A DNA stretch of 64,000 nucleotides from Paracoccus isoporae (GCF_900101865.1 NZ_FNAH01000006.1:1-64000), one strand, 5' to 3'; positions 37,252 through 46,672 are shown, counted from the first letter of the stretch. A program made the numbers and translations. The notes: generated from the sequence alone by a model not told the origin.

Positions 37252-37607
37252 ACCGTGAGGAGCGCGCAGGCGACGCGGCGGCCCTCGGACAGAAGCACGT
37301 TGTAGCTGCGCGCGGCAGAGGGCGACGACATCGCCTCGACCATGATGCCGCGCTGATCGAGTGCGGCGACCAGATCGTGGGGCGGCCGGTCGATGTCCGC
37401 ACCCATGCCCAGGAAAAGCACATCCACCGCGCCTTCCAGCGCCAGAAGCGGAGCCTGGTCGTCCAGCCCGGCCCAATCGATTGCCCCCTGCCCCGGCGCG
37501 ACCAGCACCGGGCCGTCATGGATCTTGCCGCCGACGCGGAAATAGCCCGGACCATACCCGTCCACGGGCAGGGCACCGCCGGGATATCGGGCGTCGGTGA
37601 GCTGCAT
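37248..37607 (-). CDS. Mth938-like (DUF498/NDUFAF3-type) protein
   Basis: A 119-residue protein with the small Mth938 fold: [35 protein letters not shown] and a late [19 protein letters not shown]. The mitochondrial relative NDUFAF3 helps assemble complex I and, in alphaproteobacteria, the gene is often next to secF, as here. It overlaps secF by one base and ccmA by 4 bp. Bacterial role uncertain. Confidence 0.85.
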   Translation of the reverse strand: MQLTDARYPGGALPVDGYGPGYFRVGGKIHDGPVLVAPGQGAIDWAGLDDQAPLLALEGAVDVLFLGMGADIDRPPHDLVAALDQRGIMVEAMSSPSAARSYNVLLSEGRRVACALLTV

Positions 37608-38584
37608 CAGGGCGATTCGGTGAATTGTTCGGGCAGCTTGTCGGGGTCGGGCTTGGACCAGTCGCGCTTCACGCCCAGCCACAGCACGATGTTCTTGGCC
37701 ACGTAGATCGAGGAATAGGTCCCGACGAACACCCCCCACAGCATCGCGAAGACGAAGCCCCGGATCACGTCGCCGCCAAGCGCGAACAGCGCAAACAGCG
37801 CGATGGCCGTTGTCACCGCGGTCATCACCGTGCGCGACAGGGTCTCGTTCACCGAGAGGTTCATCACCTCGACCAGGGGCATGTTCTTGAAGCGGATCAG
37901 GTTCTCGCGCAGCCGGTCGAACACCACCACCGTGTCGTTGATCGAATAGCCCAGAATCGTCAGCAGCGCCGCGATGGTGGACAGATCGAATCGCAGTTGC
38001 AGCGCCGAGAAGATGCCCATGGTCAGCAGCACGTCATGGACGATCGCCACCACGCCGCCGACGGCGAACTGCCATTCGAACCGCATCCAGATATAGAGGA
38101 GGATCCCCAAGGACGCCGCCAGAACGGCGTAGATCGCGGTCTTGATGAGCTCGCCCGACACTTTCGGTCCGACCGATTCGACGGCGGCAAAGGTGACGTT
38201 CGGATCGACCTCTTTCAGCGCCGTCTCGACCTGCCCGATCTGTTCGGGCGTCATCGCCTCCATGCCTTCGGTCGCGCCGATGCGGACCTGGGCCACATGC
38301 CTATCCTCACCGAAGGTCGGATCGAACACCTCGGTGATCGAGATGTCGCCAAGATCGGGAATCGCCGTCAGCGCGTCGCGGTAGTCACCGATCTCGAACG
38401 CGGTCGTGCTTTCGGTGCGGATGGTGGTGCCGCCGCGGAAGTCGATGCCGAAATTCAGGCCCATGGTCAGCAGCAGGATCACCGACAGCGCCATCAGCAC
38501 TGCCGACAGGCCGAAGGTGTATTTCTGCCAGCGGAAGAAATTGAAGCTGGTCTGGTCGGGGACGAGTTTCAGACGGAATGCCAT
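37607..38584 (-). CDS. secF: Protein translocase subunit SecF
   Basis: A 325-residue six-helix RND-type protein. GLNFGIDFRGGTTIR near the start, VGPKVSGELIKTA, and GYSINDTVVVFDRLREN are signature blocks. With SecD and YajC it uses the proton gradient to finish protein export through SecYEG. It lies 11 bp after secD. Confidence 0.95.
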   Translation of the reverse strand: MAFRLKLVPDQTSFNFFRWQKYTFGLSAVLMALSVILLLTMGLNFGIDFRGGTTIRTESTTAFEIGDYRDALTAIPDLGDISITEVFDPTFGEDRHVAQVRIGATEGMEAMTPEQIGQVETALKEVDPNVTFAAVESVGPKVSGELIKTAIYAVLAASLGILLYIWMRFEWQFAVGGVVAIVHDVLLTMGIFSALQLRFDLSTIAALLTILGYSINDTVVVFDRLRENLIRFKNMPLVEVMNLSVNETLSRTVMTAVTTAIALFALFALGGDVIRGFVFAMLWGVFVGTYSSIYVAKNIVLWLGVKRDWSKPDPDKLPEQFTESP

Positions 38585-38595
38585 GTCATTTCCCC

Positions 38596-40260
38596 TTACA
38601 GAACCAGTTCTTTCGGCCGGCGCCGGTCGAGCCAGATGACGATCATCATCCGGGTAAAGTAGATCGCCGTGAACACCGAGGTCGCAAGCCCGATGGTCAG
38701 CGTCACCGCGAAGCCCTTGACCGGGCCGGAGCCCAGGAAGAACATCACCAGCCCGGCGATGAAGGTGGTGACATTGGCGTCGATGATCGCCGACATCGCC
38801 TCGCGGAAGCCGGTGTCGATGGAGCTGGCGACGCGCTTGCCGCGGCGCAGCTCCTCGCGGATGCGTTCGTAGATGATGACATTGGCATCGACCGCCGTGC
38901 CCACGGTCAGCACGATCCCGGCAATGCCGGGCAGGGTCAGCGTCGCGCCGATGGCCGACATGAAGGCCAGCACCAGGATCACGTTGGTGATGACCGCGAC
39001 GGAGGCGAACACCCCGAAAATGCCGTAGCTGGCGACGACATAGGCGACCACGCCGATGATCGCCACGATGGATGCGATCTTGCCCGCGTCGATGCTGTCC
39101 TGGCCAAGTTCCGGGCCGATGGTGCGCTCCTCGAGAAAGGTCAGCTCCGCCGGCAGGGCACCGGCGCGCAGCAGCACCGCCAGCCGGGTCGAGCCCTCGA
39201 CATCCATCGCGCCCGAGATCTGGCCGGAGCCGGTGGTGATCGCGTCGCGAATCACCGGGGCCGAGATCACCTCGTTATCGAGCACGATGGCGAAGGGCTG
39301 GCCGATATTGGCGGCCGTATAGGCGCCGAACTTGCGCGCGCCCGACGGGTTGAAGCGGAAATCGACGGCCGGCTGGCCGTTCTGGTCGAAGCTGGGCGAG
39401 GCATCGGTCAGCTCCTCGCCGGTGACGACGGGGGCCTCCTCGACGGTATAGAAGACGCCGTTCTCGTCCTGCGAGGGCAGCACGACATTGCCGATCCCGG
39501 CCCGCGCCTCGGCGTCGGTGCCGCGCCCGATCACCGGGTTGAATGTCAGCTTCGCGGTGGTGCCGATCAGCTCTTTCAGCTCGGCGGCCGAGCCGATGCC
39601 CGGCACCTGGATCAGGATGCGGTCCGCACCCTGGCGCTGGATCGTCGGCTCCCGCGTGCCGACCTCATCCACGCGGCGGCGCACGATTTCCAGCGATTGC
39701 TGGATGGTGCGATCGTCGGTGGCGGTCTTTTCGGCATCGGACAGCCGCACGGTCAGCGTGTTGCCGCTGGCGGAAAACTCCAGATCGTTCTGCCCCGTTC
39801 CGGTCAGCGACACGACCGGCGATGCCAGCCCACGGGCGATCTCCACCGCGCGGGCCATCTGGTCGCCATTCTCGATCTGGACATGCAACTCGTCCGCCGG
39901 CCCCTCGACCCGGCGCACGGCGCCGATCACGTCGCGTTCTTCGGCCAGGCTGCGGCGCAGCTCCGGCCAGAGCGAATCCATGCGGGATTTATAGACATCC
40001 TCCACCCGGACCTCGGCCAGAAGATGCGCACCGCCGCGCAGGTCGAGCCCCAGATTGACCAGCCCGCTGGGCAGCCAGCTTGGCCAGCCGTCAATCGCGG
40101 CCTGCTGCTCATCGGTGACGAAACCGGCCTGCTCGGAGGCGGCGAGGGCATCGTTATGCGCCTCGACCCGCGAATAGAACAGGTTCGGCATGGCCCAGAT
40201 CAGGCCGATTGCCACCACGCCCAGAATCAGGACGCGTTTCCACAGCGGGATGTCCAACAT
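38596..40260 (-). CDS. secD: Protein translocase subunit SecD
   Basis: A 554-residue partner of SecF. LGLDLRGGAHLLAEV near the N-terminus, a large periplasmic region, then GTAVDANVIIYERIREELRRGK in the membrane domain. Its size is normal for alphaproteobacteria. Order yajC-secD-secF is conserved, with only 12 bp after yajC. Confidence 0.95.
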   Translation of the reverse strand: MLDIPLWKRVLILGVVAIGLIWAMPNLFYSRVEAHNDALAASEQAGFVTDEQQAAIDGWPSWLPSGLVNLGLDLRGGAHLLAEVRVEDVYKSRMDSLWPELRRSLAEERDVIGAVRRVEGPADELHVQIENGDQMARAVEIARGLASPVVSLTGTGQNDLEFSASGNTLTVRLSDAEKTATDDRTIQQSLEIVRRRVDEVGTREPTIQRQGADRILIQVPGIGSAAELKELIGTTAKLTFNPVIGRGTDAEARAGIGNVVLPSQDENGVFYTVEEAPVVTGEELTDASPSFDQNGQPAVDFRFNPSGARKFGAYTAANIGQPFAIVLDNEVISAPVIRDAITTGSGQISGAMDVEGSTRLAVLLRAGALPAELTFLEERTIGPELGQDSIDAGKIASIVAIIGVVAYVVASYGIFGVFASVAVITNVILVLAFMSAIGATLTLPGIAGIVLTVGTAVDANVIIYERIREELRRGKRVASSIDTGFREAMSAIIDANVTTFIAGLVMFFLGSGPVKGFAVTLTIGLATSVFTAIYFTRMMIVIWLDRRRPKELVL

Positions 40261-40272
40261 GGCGGGCGGGCC

Positions 40273-40599
40273 TTAGCTGTTCGCGGCGACGGGCGCGGTC
40301 TTGTTGACGACCTGAGCGATGGTGGCGCGCACGACGCGGACCTTGACGCCCTGAGCGATCTCGACGGTCAGCTCGTCATCCTTCACGTCGGTCACCTTGC
40401 CGATCAGCCCGCCCTGAGTGATCACCTGATCGCCGCGCTTCAGCGCCTCGACCATGTTGCGATGCTCTTTGACCCGCTTCTGCTGGGGGCGCAGGATCAG
40501 GAAATACATGATCACGAAGATCAGGATCAGCGGTATGAACTGCGCGATGGCACCGGCGCCGCCGCCGGCGGCCTGTGCATATGCGGGGGTCACGAACAT
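40273..40599 (-). CDS. yajC: Preprotein translocase subunit YajC
   Basis: A 108-residue single-helix protein: IAQFIPLILIFVIMYFLILRPQQKRVKEH is the characteristic membrane segment with RPQQKR, followed by GDQVITQGGLIGKV. It associates with SecDF and multidrug pumps. ATG 40599 is used; the frame upstream is the shadow of mazG. Confidence 0.94.
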   Translation of the reverse strand: MFVTPAYAQAAGGGAGAIAQFIPLILIFVIMYFLILRPQQKRVKEHRNMVEALKRGDQVITQGGLIGKVTDVKDDELTVEIAQGVKVRVVRATIAQVVNKTAPVAANS

Positions 40600-40803
40600 C
40601 TTCGGTCCTCTCGGAAAGGTCAGGCTTGGTCCGGACGCCAGGGCCCCGGAATTGCGGCGCAACCTAATCTTCGCGCGGCCGGATGGCAAGGAAAGGCGGA
40701 CAGGGCGCGGCGCATTGGCACGCGCGGGCGATGCCGGCCACGCGGCGATGGACATGGCCCTTTCGCTGTGGCACGGCTGAAGCGCCTCAGGAGATGCCCG
40801 ACG

Positions 40804-41640
40804 ATGACCGATCTTGCCCCGAACGCCGATCCCCGCGCCGACGCCGAGCGCAACCGGGCCGAGATCACCCGGCTGATCGAGATCATGGCCGCGCTGCGCG
40901 ACCCTGAAACAGGCTGCCCCTGGGACATCGAACAGGATTTCGCCTCGATCGCGCCCTATACGATTGAGGAGGCTTACGAGGTCGCGGACGCGATTGCGCG
41001 CGAGGCTTGGGACGAGTTTCCGGGCGAGCTCGGCGATCTGCTGTTGCAGGTGGTGTTTCACGCCCAGATGGCGGCCGAGAAGGGCATGTTCGGTTTTGCC
41101 GACGTAGCGGCAAAGATCTCGGACAAGCTGATCGACCGCCATCCGCATGTGTTCGGCGACGAATCGCGCGACAAATCCGCAGCCCAGCAGGTGAAGGACT
41201 GGGAGGCGATCAAGGCGGCGGAGCGCGCGGCCAAGGCCGAGAAGGGGGTGCTGGACGGGGTGGCGCTTGGCCTGCCGGCGCTGACCCGCGCGCTCAAGCT
41301 GCAGAACCGCGCGGCGCGGGTCGGGTTCGACTGGCCGGGGGCGGCGGATGTGCTGGACAAGATCGCCGAGGAAACCGCCGAGCTGGTCGAGGCCCGCGAT
41401 GCCGGCGATCACGCGCATCTGACCGAGGAATTCGGGGATCTGATGTTCGTCATGGCCAATCTGGCCCGGCATCTGGACATCGATCCCGAGGGCGCGCTGC
41501 GCGCCGCCAATGAAAAATTCACCCGCCGCTTCGCCGCCATCGAGGCCGCGTTGCAGGCCCAGGGCCGCAGGCCGGAAGATGCGGATCTGGCAGAAATGGA
41601 CGCGCTGTGGAATGCCGCGAAGGCGCAGGAGCGGGCCTGA
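40804..41640 (+). CDS. mazG: Nucleoside triphosphate pyrophosphohydrolase MazG
   Basis: A 278-residue, two-domain all-alpha NTP pyrophosphatase. The first domain has CPWDIEQDFASIAPYTIEEAYEV and GELGDLLLQVVFHAQMA; the second repeats it as KIAEETAELVEARD and EFGDLMFVMANLARH. It removes damaged NTPs and influences ppGpp levels in E. coli. It is divergent from yajC with about 200 bp between. Confidence 0.93.
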   Translation: MTDLAPNADPRADAERNRAEITRLIEIMAALRDPETGCPWDIEQDFASIAPYTIEEAYEVADAIAREAWDEFPGELGDLLLQVVFHAQMAAEKGMFGFADVAAKISDKLIDRHPHVFGDESRDKSAAQQVKDWEAIKAAERAAKAEKGVLDGVALGLPALTRALKLQNRAARVGFDWPGAADVLDKIAEETAELVEARDAGDHAHLTEEFGDLMFVMANLARHLDIDPEGALRAANEKFTRRFAAIEAALQAQGRRPEDADLAEMDALWNAAKAQERA

Positions 41641-41763
41641 ACGCGCATCCATGACGCCGCGCCGGGGGGCAGCCTTGCCGAGTGCCCTGGTTTCCGCGCC
41701 TCATCCGTCCGCGCCACCGCCGCCTGTTGCGTCTGCCCGCGAAGCGCCCTAGATTTACCTTTC

Positions 41764-41852
41764 ACCGTTGGGGTGCCCCGCACGGGGCTGAGAGGCGCAA
41801 TGCCAACCCATGGAACCTGATCCGGGCAATACCGGCGGAGGGAACGGAGTTC
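41764..41852 (+). promoter_or_regulatory. TPP riboswitch (THI box)
   Basis: Core elements in order: GGGGTGCC, GGGCTGAGAGG, ACCCATGGAACCTGATCCGG and GGAGGGAACGG. The ends pair (CCGTT at 41765-41769 with AACGG at 41843-41847). GGGCTGAGAGG and ACCTGATCCGGG are the near-invariant thiamine pyrophosphate pocket. The 3' end merges with a Shine-Dalgarno-like CGGAG, suggesting control of translation initiation. It heads the thiO-thiS-thiG-thiE-thiF genes. Confidence 0.95.
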
Positions 41853-41879
41853 ATGCAATCCTTTGCGATTGCCGCCTGA
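41853..41879 (+). CDS. Eight-codon ORF directly after the TPP riboswitch
   Basis: ATG at 41853 sits just after CGGAG at the riboswitch end and reads MQSFAIAA before TGA. Its position is where the first regulated gene normally starts. It may be a leader peptide coupling the riboswitch to downstream translation, or the stub of a lost gene. No homology is possible at this length. Confidence 0.35.
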   Translation: MQSFAIAA

Positions 41880-41913
41880 CTTCCCGCCCGTGTCGCCCCG
41901 CCTTGGAGACCGC

Positions 41914-41976
41914 ATGGGACGCCGCGCCACCGCCAATCGGAGATCCTGCCGCACCGCACCGGAGTTGGTTCGGTGA
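41914..41976 (+). CDS. Twenty-codon ORF overlapping the thiO start
   Basis: TTGGAG lies 6 bp before the ATG at 41914. The product is basic (MGRRATANRRSCRTAPELVR) and its TGA overlaps the thiO GTG (GTGA), an arrangement that allows translational coupling. No similarity recognised; it may only relay ribosomes to thiO. Confidence 0.35.
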   Translation: MGRRATANRRSCRTAPELVR

Positions 41977-42947
41977 GCCCGGTTGCGACCATCCTCGGCG
42001 CAGGGGTGGCGGGGCTCTGCGTTGCGCATGAGTTGGCTTCGCGGGGCGCAGAGATCCGCATCATCGACCAAGCCGGTGCGCCGGGGCCGCATGGCTGCTC
42101 GTGGTGGGCCGGGGGGATGCTGGCGCCGTATTGCGAGGGCGAGACCGCACCGGAGCCGGTCACGCGTCTCGGTCAGGCGGCGGCGGTCTGGTGGCGCGAT
42201 GCAGGGGCCGAGGTCGTCGCGCAGGGCACGCTGGTCGTGGCGCTCGACCGGGATCGGCGGGAGCTGGACCTGTTCGCGCGCCGCATCACCGGCCATGAGA
42301 CGCTAGATGCCGACCAGATTGCGGGTCTGGAGCCGGATCTGGGCGGACGGTTCCGCCGCGCCCTGCATGTTCCGGGCGAGGCGCATCTTTCCGTCCGCGA
42401 CGCGCTGAAGGTTCTTCAAGCGGCTCTCGCCCGACGCGGTGTCGAGATCGAGACCTGTGCCCCGCCCGCGCCCGAAGGCATACTGATCGACTGCCGTGGC
42501 CTGGCGGCGCGGGACCGGCTTCCGGGGCTGCGCGGGGTGCGCGGCGAGATGGCGCTGCTGCGCGCGCCCGGCGTGACGCTGCACCGGCCGGTCCGGCTGC
42601 TGCATCCGCGCCACCCGTTGTATATCGTGCCGCGCGGGGACGGGCATTACATGCTGGGTGCCACGCAGATCGAAAGCGACGGGCGCGGCCCGGCCAGCCT
42701 GCGATCCGTGGTCGAGCTGCTGAGCGCAGCCTACGCGCTCCATCCGGGCTTTGCCGAGGCGGAGGTGCTGGAATTGGGCGCCGATGCCCGGCCCGCCTTT
42801 GCGGATCACTTGCCCCGGATCGTCCGGCAGGACGACCGGATCCATGTCAACGGCCTGTTCAGGCATGGCTTTCTGATGGCGCCCGCCTTGGCGCGCATGA
42901 CGGCCGATCTGATCCTGAACGGCACAGAACCGGAGCTGATCGCATGA
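41973..42947 (+). CDS. thiO: Glycine oxidase ThiO
   Basis: A 324-residue FAD oxidase of the D-amino-acid oxidase fold. The FAD loop is ILGAGVAGLCVAHELASRGAEI and the C-terminal block VNGLFRHGFLMAPALAR is typical of ThiO. It oxidises glycine to the imine used by ThiG for the thiazole ring. The start is GTG 41973 with GGAG 8 bp before. It overlaps thiS by 4 bp. Confidence 0.92.
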   Translation: MSPVATILGAGVAGLCVAHELASRGAEIRIIDQAGAPGPHGCSWWAGGMLAPYCEGETAPEPVTRLGQAAAVWWRDAGAEVVAQGTLVVALDRDRRELDLFARRITGHETLDADQIAGLEPDLGGRFRRALHVPGEAHLSVRDALKVLQAALARRGVEIETCAPPAPEGILIDCRGLAARDRLPGLRGVRGEMALLRAPGVTLHRPVRLLHPRHPLYIVPRGDGHYMLGATQIESDGRGPASLRSVVELLSAAYALHPGFAEAEVLELGADARPAFADHLPRIVRQDDRIHVNGLFRHGFLMAPALARMTADLILNGTEPELIA

Positions 42948-43141
42948 AGATCACCGTGAACGGAACCAGCGAGGATTTGGCGGCGCAGACACTGGACGAG
43001 GCTCTGCGCGAACTGGGCTATGGCGACGCGCGGGTGGCGACCGCCGTCAACGAGGCCTTCGTGCCTGCCGCCGCGCGCCAGGCGCACGCGCTCGAACCCG
43101 GCGACCGGGTCGAGATCCTCGCACCGAGACAGGGGGGCTGA
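42944..43141 (+). CDS. thiS: Sulfur carrier protein ThiS
   Basis: A 65-residue ubiquitin-fold protein ending in Gly-Gly, the site of adenylation by ThiF and thiocarboxylation. KITVNGTSEDL and the acidic middle are typical. It hands sulfur to ThiG for thiazole synthesis. It abuts thiG directly. Confidence 0.93.
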   Translation: MKITVNGTSEDLAAQTLDEALRELGYGDARVATAVNEAFVPAAARQAHALEPGDRVEILAPRQGG

Positions 43142-43912
43142 ATGCCGGTTTTCTATGGCACGGAGATCGCCTCTGCGCTGATGCTGGGCACGGCGCAATA
43201 CCCCTCCCCCGCCGATCTGGCGGAGGCGTTTCGCCGGTCGGGCGCGGGCATCGCCACCGTCTCGCTGCGGCGCGAGGCGGCGGGTGGCGACGGCTCGGGC
43301 TTCTGGGACATCATCCGCAGGCTGGGTGTCAGGGTGCTGCCGAACACCGCCGGCTGCTATAGCGCGGCCGAGGCGGTGACCACGGCGCAGATGGCGCGCG
43401 AGATGTTCGATACGGACTGGATCAAGCTGGAGGTGATCGGCCATGCCGACACGCTGCAACCCGATCCGTTCGGGCTGGTCGAGGCGGCGGCGATCCTGTC
43501 GGCGGACGGGTTCAGGGTGTTCCCCTATACCACCGAGGACGGAATCCTGGCGGCGCGGCTGCTGGAGGCGGGCTGCGAGGTGCTGATGCCCTGGGGCGCG
43601 CCGATCGGAACCGGGCGCGGGTTGAACAATATCTACGGGCTGCGGACATTGCGGGCGCAGTTTCCCGATGTGCCGATGGTGATTGACGCCGGGCTCGGCC
43701 TGCCCAGCCAGGCGGCGCAGGCGATTGAGATGGGATTTGACGCCGTGCTGCTGAACACGGCGGTGGCCAGGGCCGGCGATCCGCCTGCCATGGCCGAAGC
43801 CTTTGCCCGCGCCGTCGAGGCCGGGCGGATGGCGCGTGCCGCCGACCCGATGGAGCCGCGCGACATGGCCGCGCCATCGACGCCGCAGATCGGTCTGGCG
43901 ATGCTGGCATGA
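43142..43912 (+). CDS. thiG: Thiazole synthase ThiG
   Basis: A 256-residue TIM-barrel enzyme that condenses deoxyxylulose phosphate, the ThiS thiocarboxylate and dehydroglycine. The Schiff-base lysine is K95 in DWIKLEVIG, with [15 protein letters not shown] and [18 protein letters not shown] as other conserved blocks. It begins at the base after the thiS stop and overlaps thiE by 4 bp. Confidence 0.95.
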   Translation: MPVFYGTEIASALMLGTAQYPSPADLAEAFRRSGAGIATVSLRREAAGGDGSGFWDIIRRLGVRVLPNTAGCYSAAEAVTTAQMAREMFDTDWIKLEVIGHADTLQPDPFGLVEAAAILSADGFRVFPYTTEDGILAARLLEAGCEVLMPWGAPIGTGRGLNNIYGLRTLRAQFPDVPMVIDAGLGLPSQAAQAIEMGFDAVLLNTAVARAGDPPAMAEAFARAVEAGRMARAADPMEPRDMAAPSTPQIGLAMLA

Positions 43913-44505
43913 GGCTGGACCGCTTCTATCCGATCTTCGATCATCCGGACTGGCTGGACCGCGCCCTGCCGCTTGGCGTGAGGCTGGTGCAACTGCGCAT
44001 CAAGGACCGCGATGAGGACGAGTTGCGCGGCCTGATCGCGCGGGGCCGGGATCTGGCGCAGGCGGCCTCGGCGGTGCTGGTGGTGAACGATCACTGGCGG
44101 CTGGCGCTGGATCTGGGCTGCGACTGGGTGCATCTGGGGCAGGAGGACCTGGACACGGCCGACCTGCTGGCCATCCGCCGCGCCGGGATCCGGCTGGGGA
44201 TTTCGACCCATGATCGGGACGAACTGGACCGCGCCCTGTCCTGCGAACCGGACTACATCGCACTGGGTCCGGTCTGGCCGACCATCCTGAAGAAGATGAA
44301 ATGGCACCGGCAGGGTGTCGAGAAGCTGGCCGAATGGAAGCGGCTGATCGGGGATGTGCCGCTGGTCGCCATCGGCGGGCTGAGCGTGCCGCGCGCCGCC
44401 GAAGCCTTCGCGGCCGGGGCCGATATCGTCTCTGTCGTCACCGACATCACGCTGAACCCGCGTCCCGAGGACCGAATCCGCGAATGGATGGAGGCGACGC
44501 GATGA
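43909..44505 (+). CDS. thiE: Thiamine-phosphate synthase ThiE
   Basis: A 198-residue TIM-barrel enzyme joining the thiazole and pyrimidine halves of thiamine. [40 protein letters not shown] and IALGPVWPT followed by VAIGGLSV are family blocks. The usual TxTK phosphate motif reads [10 protein letters not shown], a small variation. It overlaps thiF by 4 bp. Confidence 0.9.
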   Translation: MRLDRFYPIFDHPDWLDRALPLGVRLVQLRIKDRDEDELRGLIARGRDLAQAASAVLVVNDHWRLALDLGCDWVHLGQEDLDTADLLAIRRAGIRLGISTHDRDELDRALSCEPDYIALGPVWPTILKKMKWHRQGVEKLAEWKRLIGDVPLVAIGGLSVPRAAEAFAAGADIVSVVTDITLNPRPEDRIREWMEATR

Positions 44506-45482
44506 GCCGCTATGCCCGCCAGCTTGCCGTGCCTGGCATGGATCAGGCGAAGCAGGACCGGCTGCGCGCAGGATCGGTTCTGATCGTCGGCGCGGGCGGT
44601 CTGGCGGCTCCGGTGCTGCAATATCTCGCCGCAGCCGGTGTCGGGCATCTCCGCCTTGTCGATCCAGACCGGGTGGAGTTGAGCAATCTGCATCGCCAGA
44701 CGCTGTTCCGGCGCAGCGATCTGGGCCAGCCCAAGGCCGTCGCGGCCGCGCGCGCCCTGGAGGGGCTGAACGAGGATTGCCGGATCGAGCCGCTGATCAT
44801 GTCGCTGTCGCCGGGCAGCATCGCCGCGCTGACACGGGGCGTCACGCTGGTGCTGGATTGCGCGGACAGTTTCGCGGTCAGCTATATGCTGTCGGACCAC
44901 TGTCTGGAGGCGGGGCTGCCGTTCATCAGCGCCTCGGTTGTCGGCACCGATGGCAGCGCCGGCGGGTTCTGCGGCGGCGCGCCCTCGCTGCGGGCGGTGT
45001 TTCCAGACTTGCCGCAGCGTCTCGGATCCTGCGCCGAGGATGGTGTGCTTGGCCCCGTCGTGGGGGTGATCGGCGGGTTTCAGGCTCAAATGGCACTGGC
45101 GGTCCTGGCCGGTCTGACGCCGTCGCCGCTCGGCCGGATGCTGACCTATGACGGTCTGGCGCAGCGGGCGGGCGGGTTCAGCTTCATCGGCGCGGCGGAG
45201 CCTGCGTGGCGCCCGCGCTTCATCGACGCCTCTGCCATAGCGCCGCGCGATTTCGTCGTGGATCTTCGTGCGCCGTCGGAGGGTCCGATTGCGCATCCCG
45301 ACGCGCGGCGCCTGACGGTCGATCGGTTCGGGCCGGACGGACCGCGCCCGGCGGCGGGACAGCGCGCGGTGTTCTGCTGCCGCTCCGGGCAGCGGGCCTG
45401 GACGGCGGCGGAACGTCTGTCGGCGGTCTGGGACGGGGAGATTGCACTCATCGCCCTGGGCGAGCAGTCGCCATCTGACTGA
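44502..45482 (+). CDS. thiF: ThiF-type adenylyltransferase with C-terminal rhodanese domain
   Basis: A 326-residue E1-like enzyme. The ATP loop is VGAGGLAAPVLQYLAAAGVG, followed by DPDRVELSNLHRQTLF and the catalytic-Cys segment GSCAEDGVLGPVVGV. Residues about 245-326 form a rhodanese domain with the sulfur-carrying FCCRSGQRA loop, so adenylation and sulfur delivery to ThiS may be joined. The zinc-binding Cys-x-x-Cys usual before the FP(D/E) block is absent (PSLRAVFPD), unlike E. coli ThiF/MoeB. It ends the thiamine operon. Confidence 0.88.
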   Translation: MSRYARQLAVPGMDQAKQDRLRAGSVLIVGAGGLAAPVLQYLAAAGVGHLRLVDPDRVELSNLHRQTLFRRSDLGQPKAVAAARALEGLNEDCRIEPLIMSLSPGSIAALTRGVTLVLDCADSFAVSYMLSDHCLEAGLPFISASVVGTDGSAGGFCGGAPSLRAVFPDLPQRLGSCAEDGVLGPVVGVIGGFQAQMALAVLAGLTPSPLGRMLTYDGLAQRAGGFSFIGAAEPAWRPRFIDASAIAPRDFVVDLRAPSEGPIAHPDARRLTVDRFGPDGPRPAAGQRAVFCCRSGQRAWTAAERLSAVWDGEIALIALGEQSPSD

Positions 45483-45660
45483 ACCGTGTCGGGCGGCGGT
45501 TAGGGGCCGCACGGTTCCGTTCACGGCGCGATCACGGAATAGTCCATTGTTGAAAGAGGGGCTTCTCTGGCAGGATCGCGCGCAATTGGCTGGACCGCCT
45601 TCCCATCCGGGGCGCGCAGGCAGAATGCCGGGTCCGACGCAGAAAAAGGACAGAGGGCAC

Positions 45661-46326
45661 ATGCTGACAAGACGACATTTCGTGATGACCACCGCGGCGC
45701 TGTTTTCGGCTCCCATCGCGGCGCCGGTGGGCGCCTCCGTCTGGCCGGATGAAAGCCAGAAGCAGGCCTGGGACGCGCAGGTTACGCCGCCCTATTACGA
45801 CCCTGCCACCTCCAATCCCTGGGGGCTGCACCGCCGGTTCCTGCCGCAGCGGGTGATGGCGAATGACGGGCTCAAGCCGGGAGACATCCATGTGGATGCC
45901 GTGGCCCGCTATCTCTACCATATCGAGCCGGGCGGGACCGCGATGCGCTACGGTGTCGCGATCGGGCGCGGTGATCTGTATGAGCCGGGCACCTACACGA
46001 TCAGCCGCAAGGTCCGCTGGCCGCACTGGACCCCGACGCAGAACATGATCGATCGCGAACCGGAGGTGTACGCGCAATTCGCCGACGGCATGGAGCCGGG
46101 GCCGGAAAACGCGCTCGGGTCACGCGCGCTCTATCTGTATGAGGGCGGCCGGGACACCTATCTGCGCATCCACGGCACGCCCTTTCCGAAATCCATCGGA
46201 TCGCGCGCCAGCTCCGGTTGCGTGCGGATGGTGATGGCCCATATCAACGGGCTATACGAGCAGGTCGAGCTGGACGTGATGGCCCGGCTCTACCCGGCCG
46301 AGAACGCGCTCGGCGCGATAAGTTGA
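45661..46326 (+). CDS. L,D-transpeptidase (YkuD domain), exported
   Basis: A 221-residue protein. The start TRRHFVMTTAALF resembles a twin-arginine signal. The YkuD catalytic stretch is H171-G-T-P ... S185-G-C187-V-R-M, with Cys187 as nucleophile. The preceding EPGTYTISRKVRWPHWTPT segment is typical of Rhodobacteraceae members. Such enzymes make 3-3 cross-links in peptidoglycan or attach proteins to it. A strong hairpin follows the stop. Confidence 0.9.
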   Translation: MLTRRHFVMTTAALFSAPIAAPVGASVWPDESQKQAWDAQVTPPYYDPATSNPWGLHRRFLPQRVMANDGLKPGDIHVDAVARYLYHIEPGGTAMRYGVAIGRGDLYEPGTYTISRKVRWPHWTPTQNMIDREPEVYAQFADGMEPGPENALGSRALYLYEGGRDTYLRIHGTPFPKSIGSRASSGCVRMVMAHINGLYEQVELDVMARLYPAENALGAIS

Positions 46327-46331
46327 TTGCC

Positions 46332-46357
46332 GGGCGGCAGGCATTGGCCTGCCGCCC
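46332..46357. terminator. Hairpin between convergent transpeptidase and lipoprotein genes
   Basis: GGGCGGCAGGC (46332-46342), ATTG, GCCTGCCGCCC (46347-46357): a perfect 11-bp stem with a 4-base loop 6 bp after the transpeptidase stop. No T-run. Placed to end both convergent genes. Confidence 0.6.
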
Positions 46358-46378
46358 CGCCCCGCACGCCATGCCGCG

Positions 46379-46672
46379 TCAATTTGCCGCGGCGGCCTCC
46401 TGCACCAGGCAGATATGACGGCCCCGGCCGGAGCGCAGCGGGATCTCGGTCGTCTCGACCGGGCCGTTATGGATATACCAGTAGCACTGATCCTCCGGGT
46501 TCAGACGGGCGGTCTGGAGGTTCTGGCCGGGCGCGGCGAGGGCCAGCACATATTCCGGGATCGCATCCGGCTGCTCTTCCACCGCGTCGCGCGACGCGAT
46601 CCCGTCCATGCCCGCGCCGCAGGCCCCCAGAAAGCTCAGCGCCAGCGCCGACAGGAGATGTCTTCTGTCCAT
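46379..46672 (-). CDS. Small predicted lipoprotein
   Basis: A 97-residue protein with a lipoprotein signal (MDRRHLLSALALSFLGAC; LGAC lipobox, Cys at about residue 18). The mature part is short and includes RLNPEDQCYWYIHNGPVETTEIPLRS and a second Cys pair partner near the end (HICLV). No known family recognised. Convergent with the L,D-transpeptidase gene. Confidence 0.72.
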   Translation of the reverse strand: MDRRHLLSALALSFLGACGAGMDGIASRDAVEEQPDAIPEYVLALAAPGQNLQTARLNPEDQCYWYIHNGPVETTEIPLRSGRGRHICLVQEAAAAN

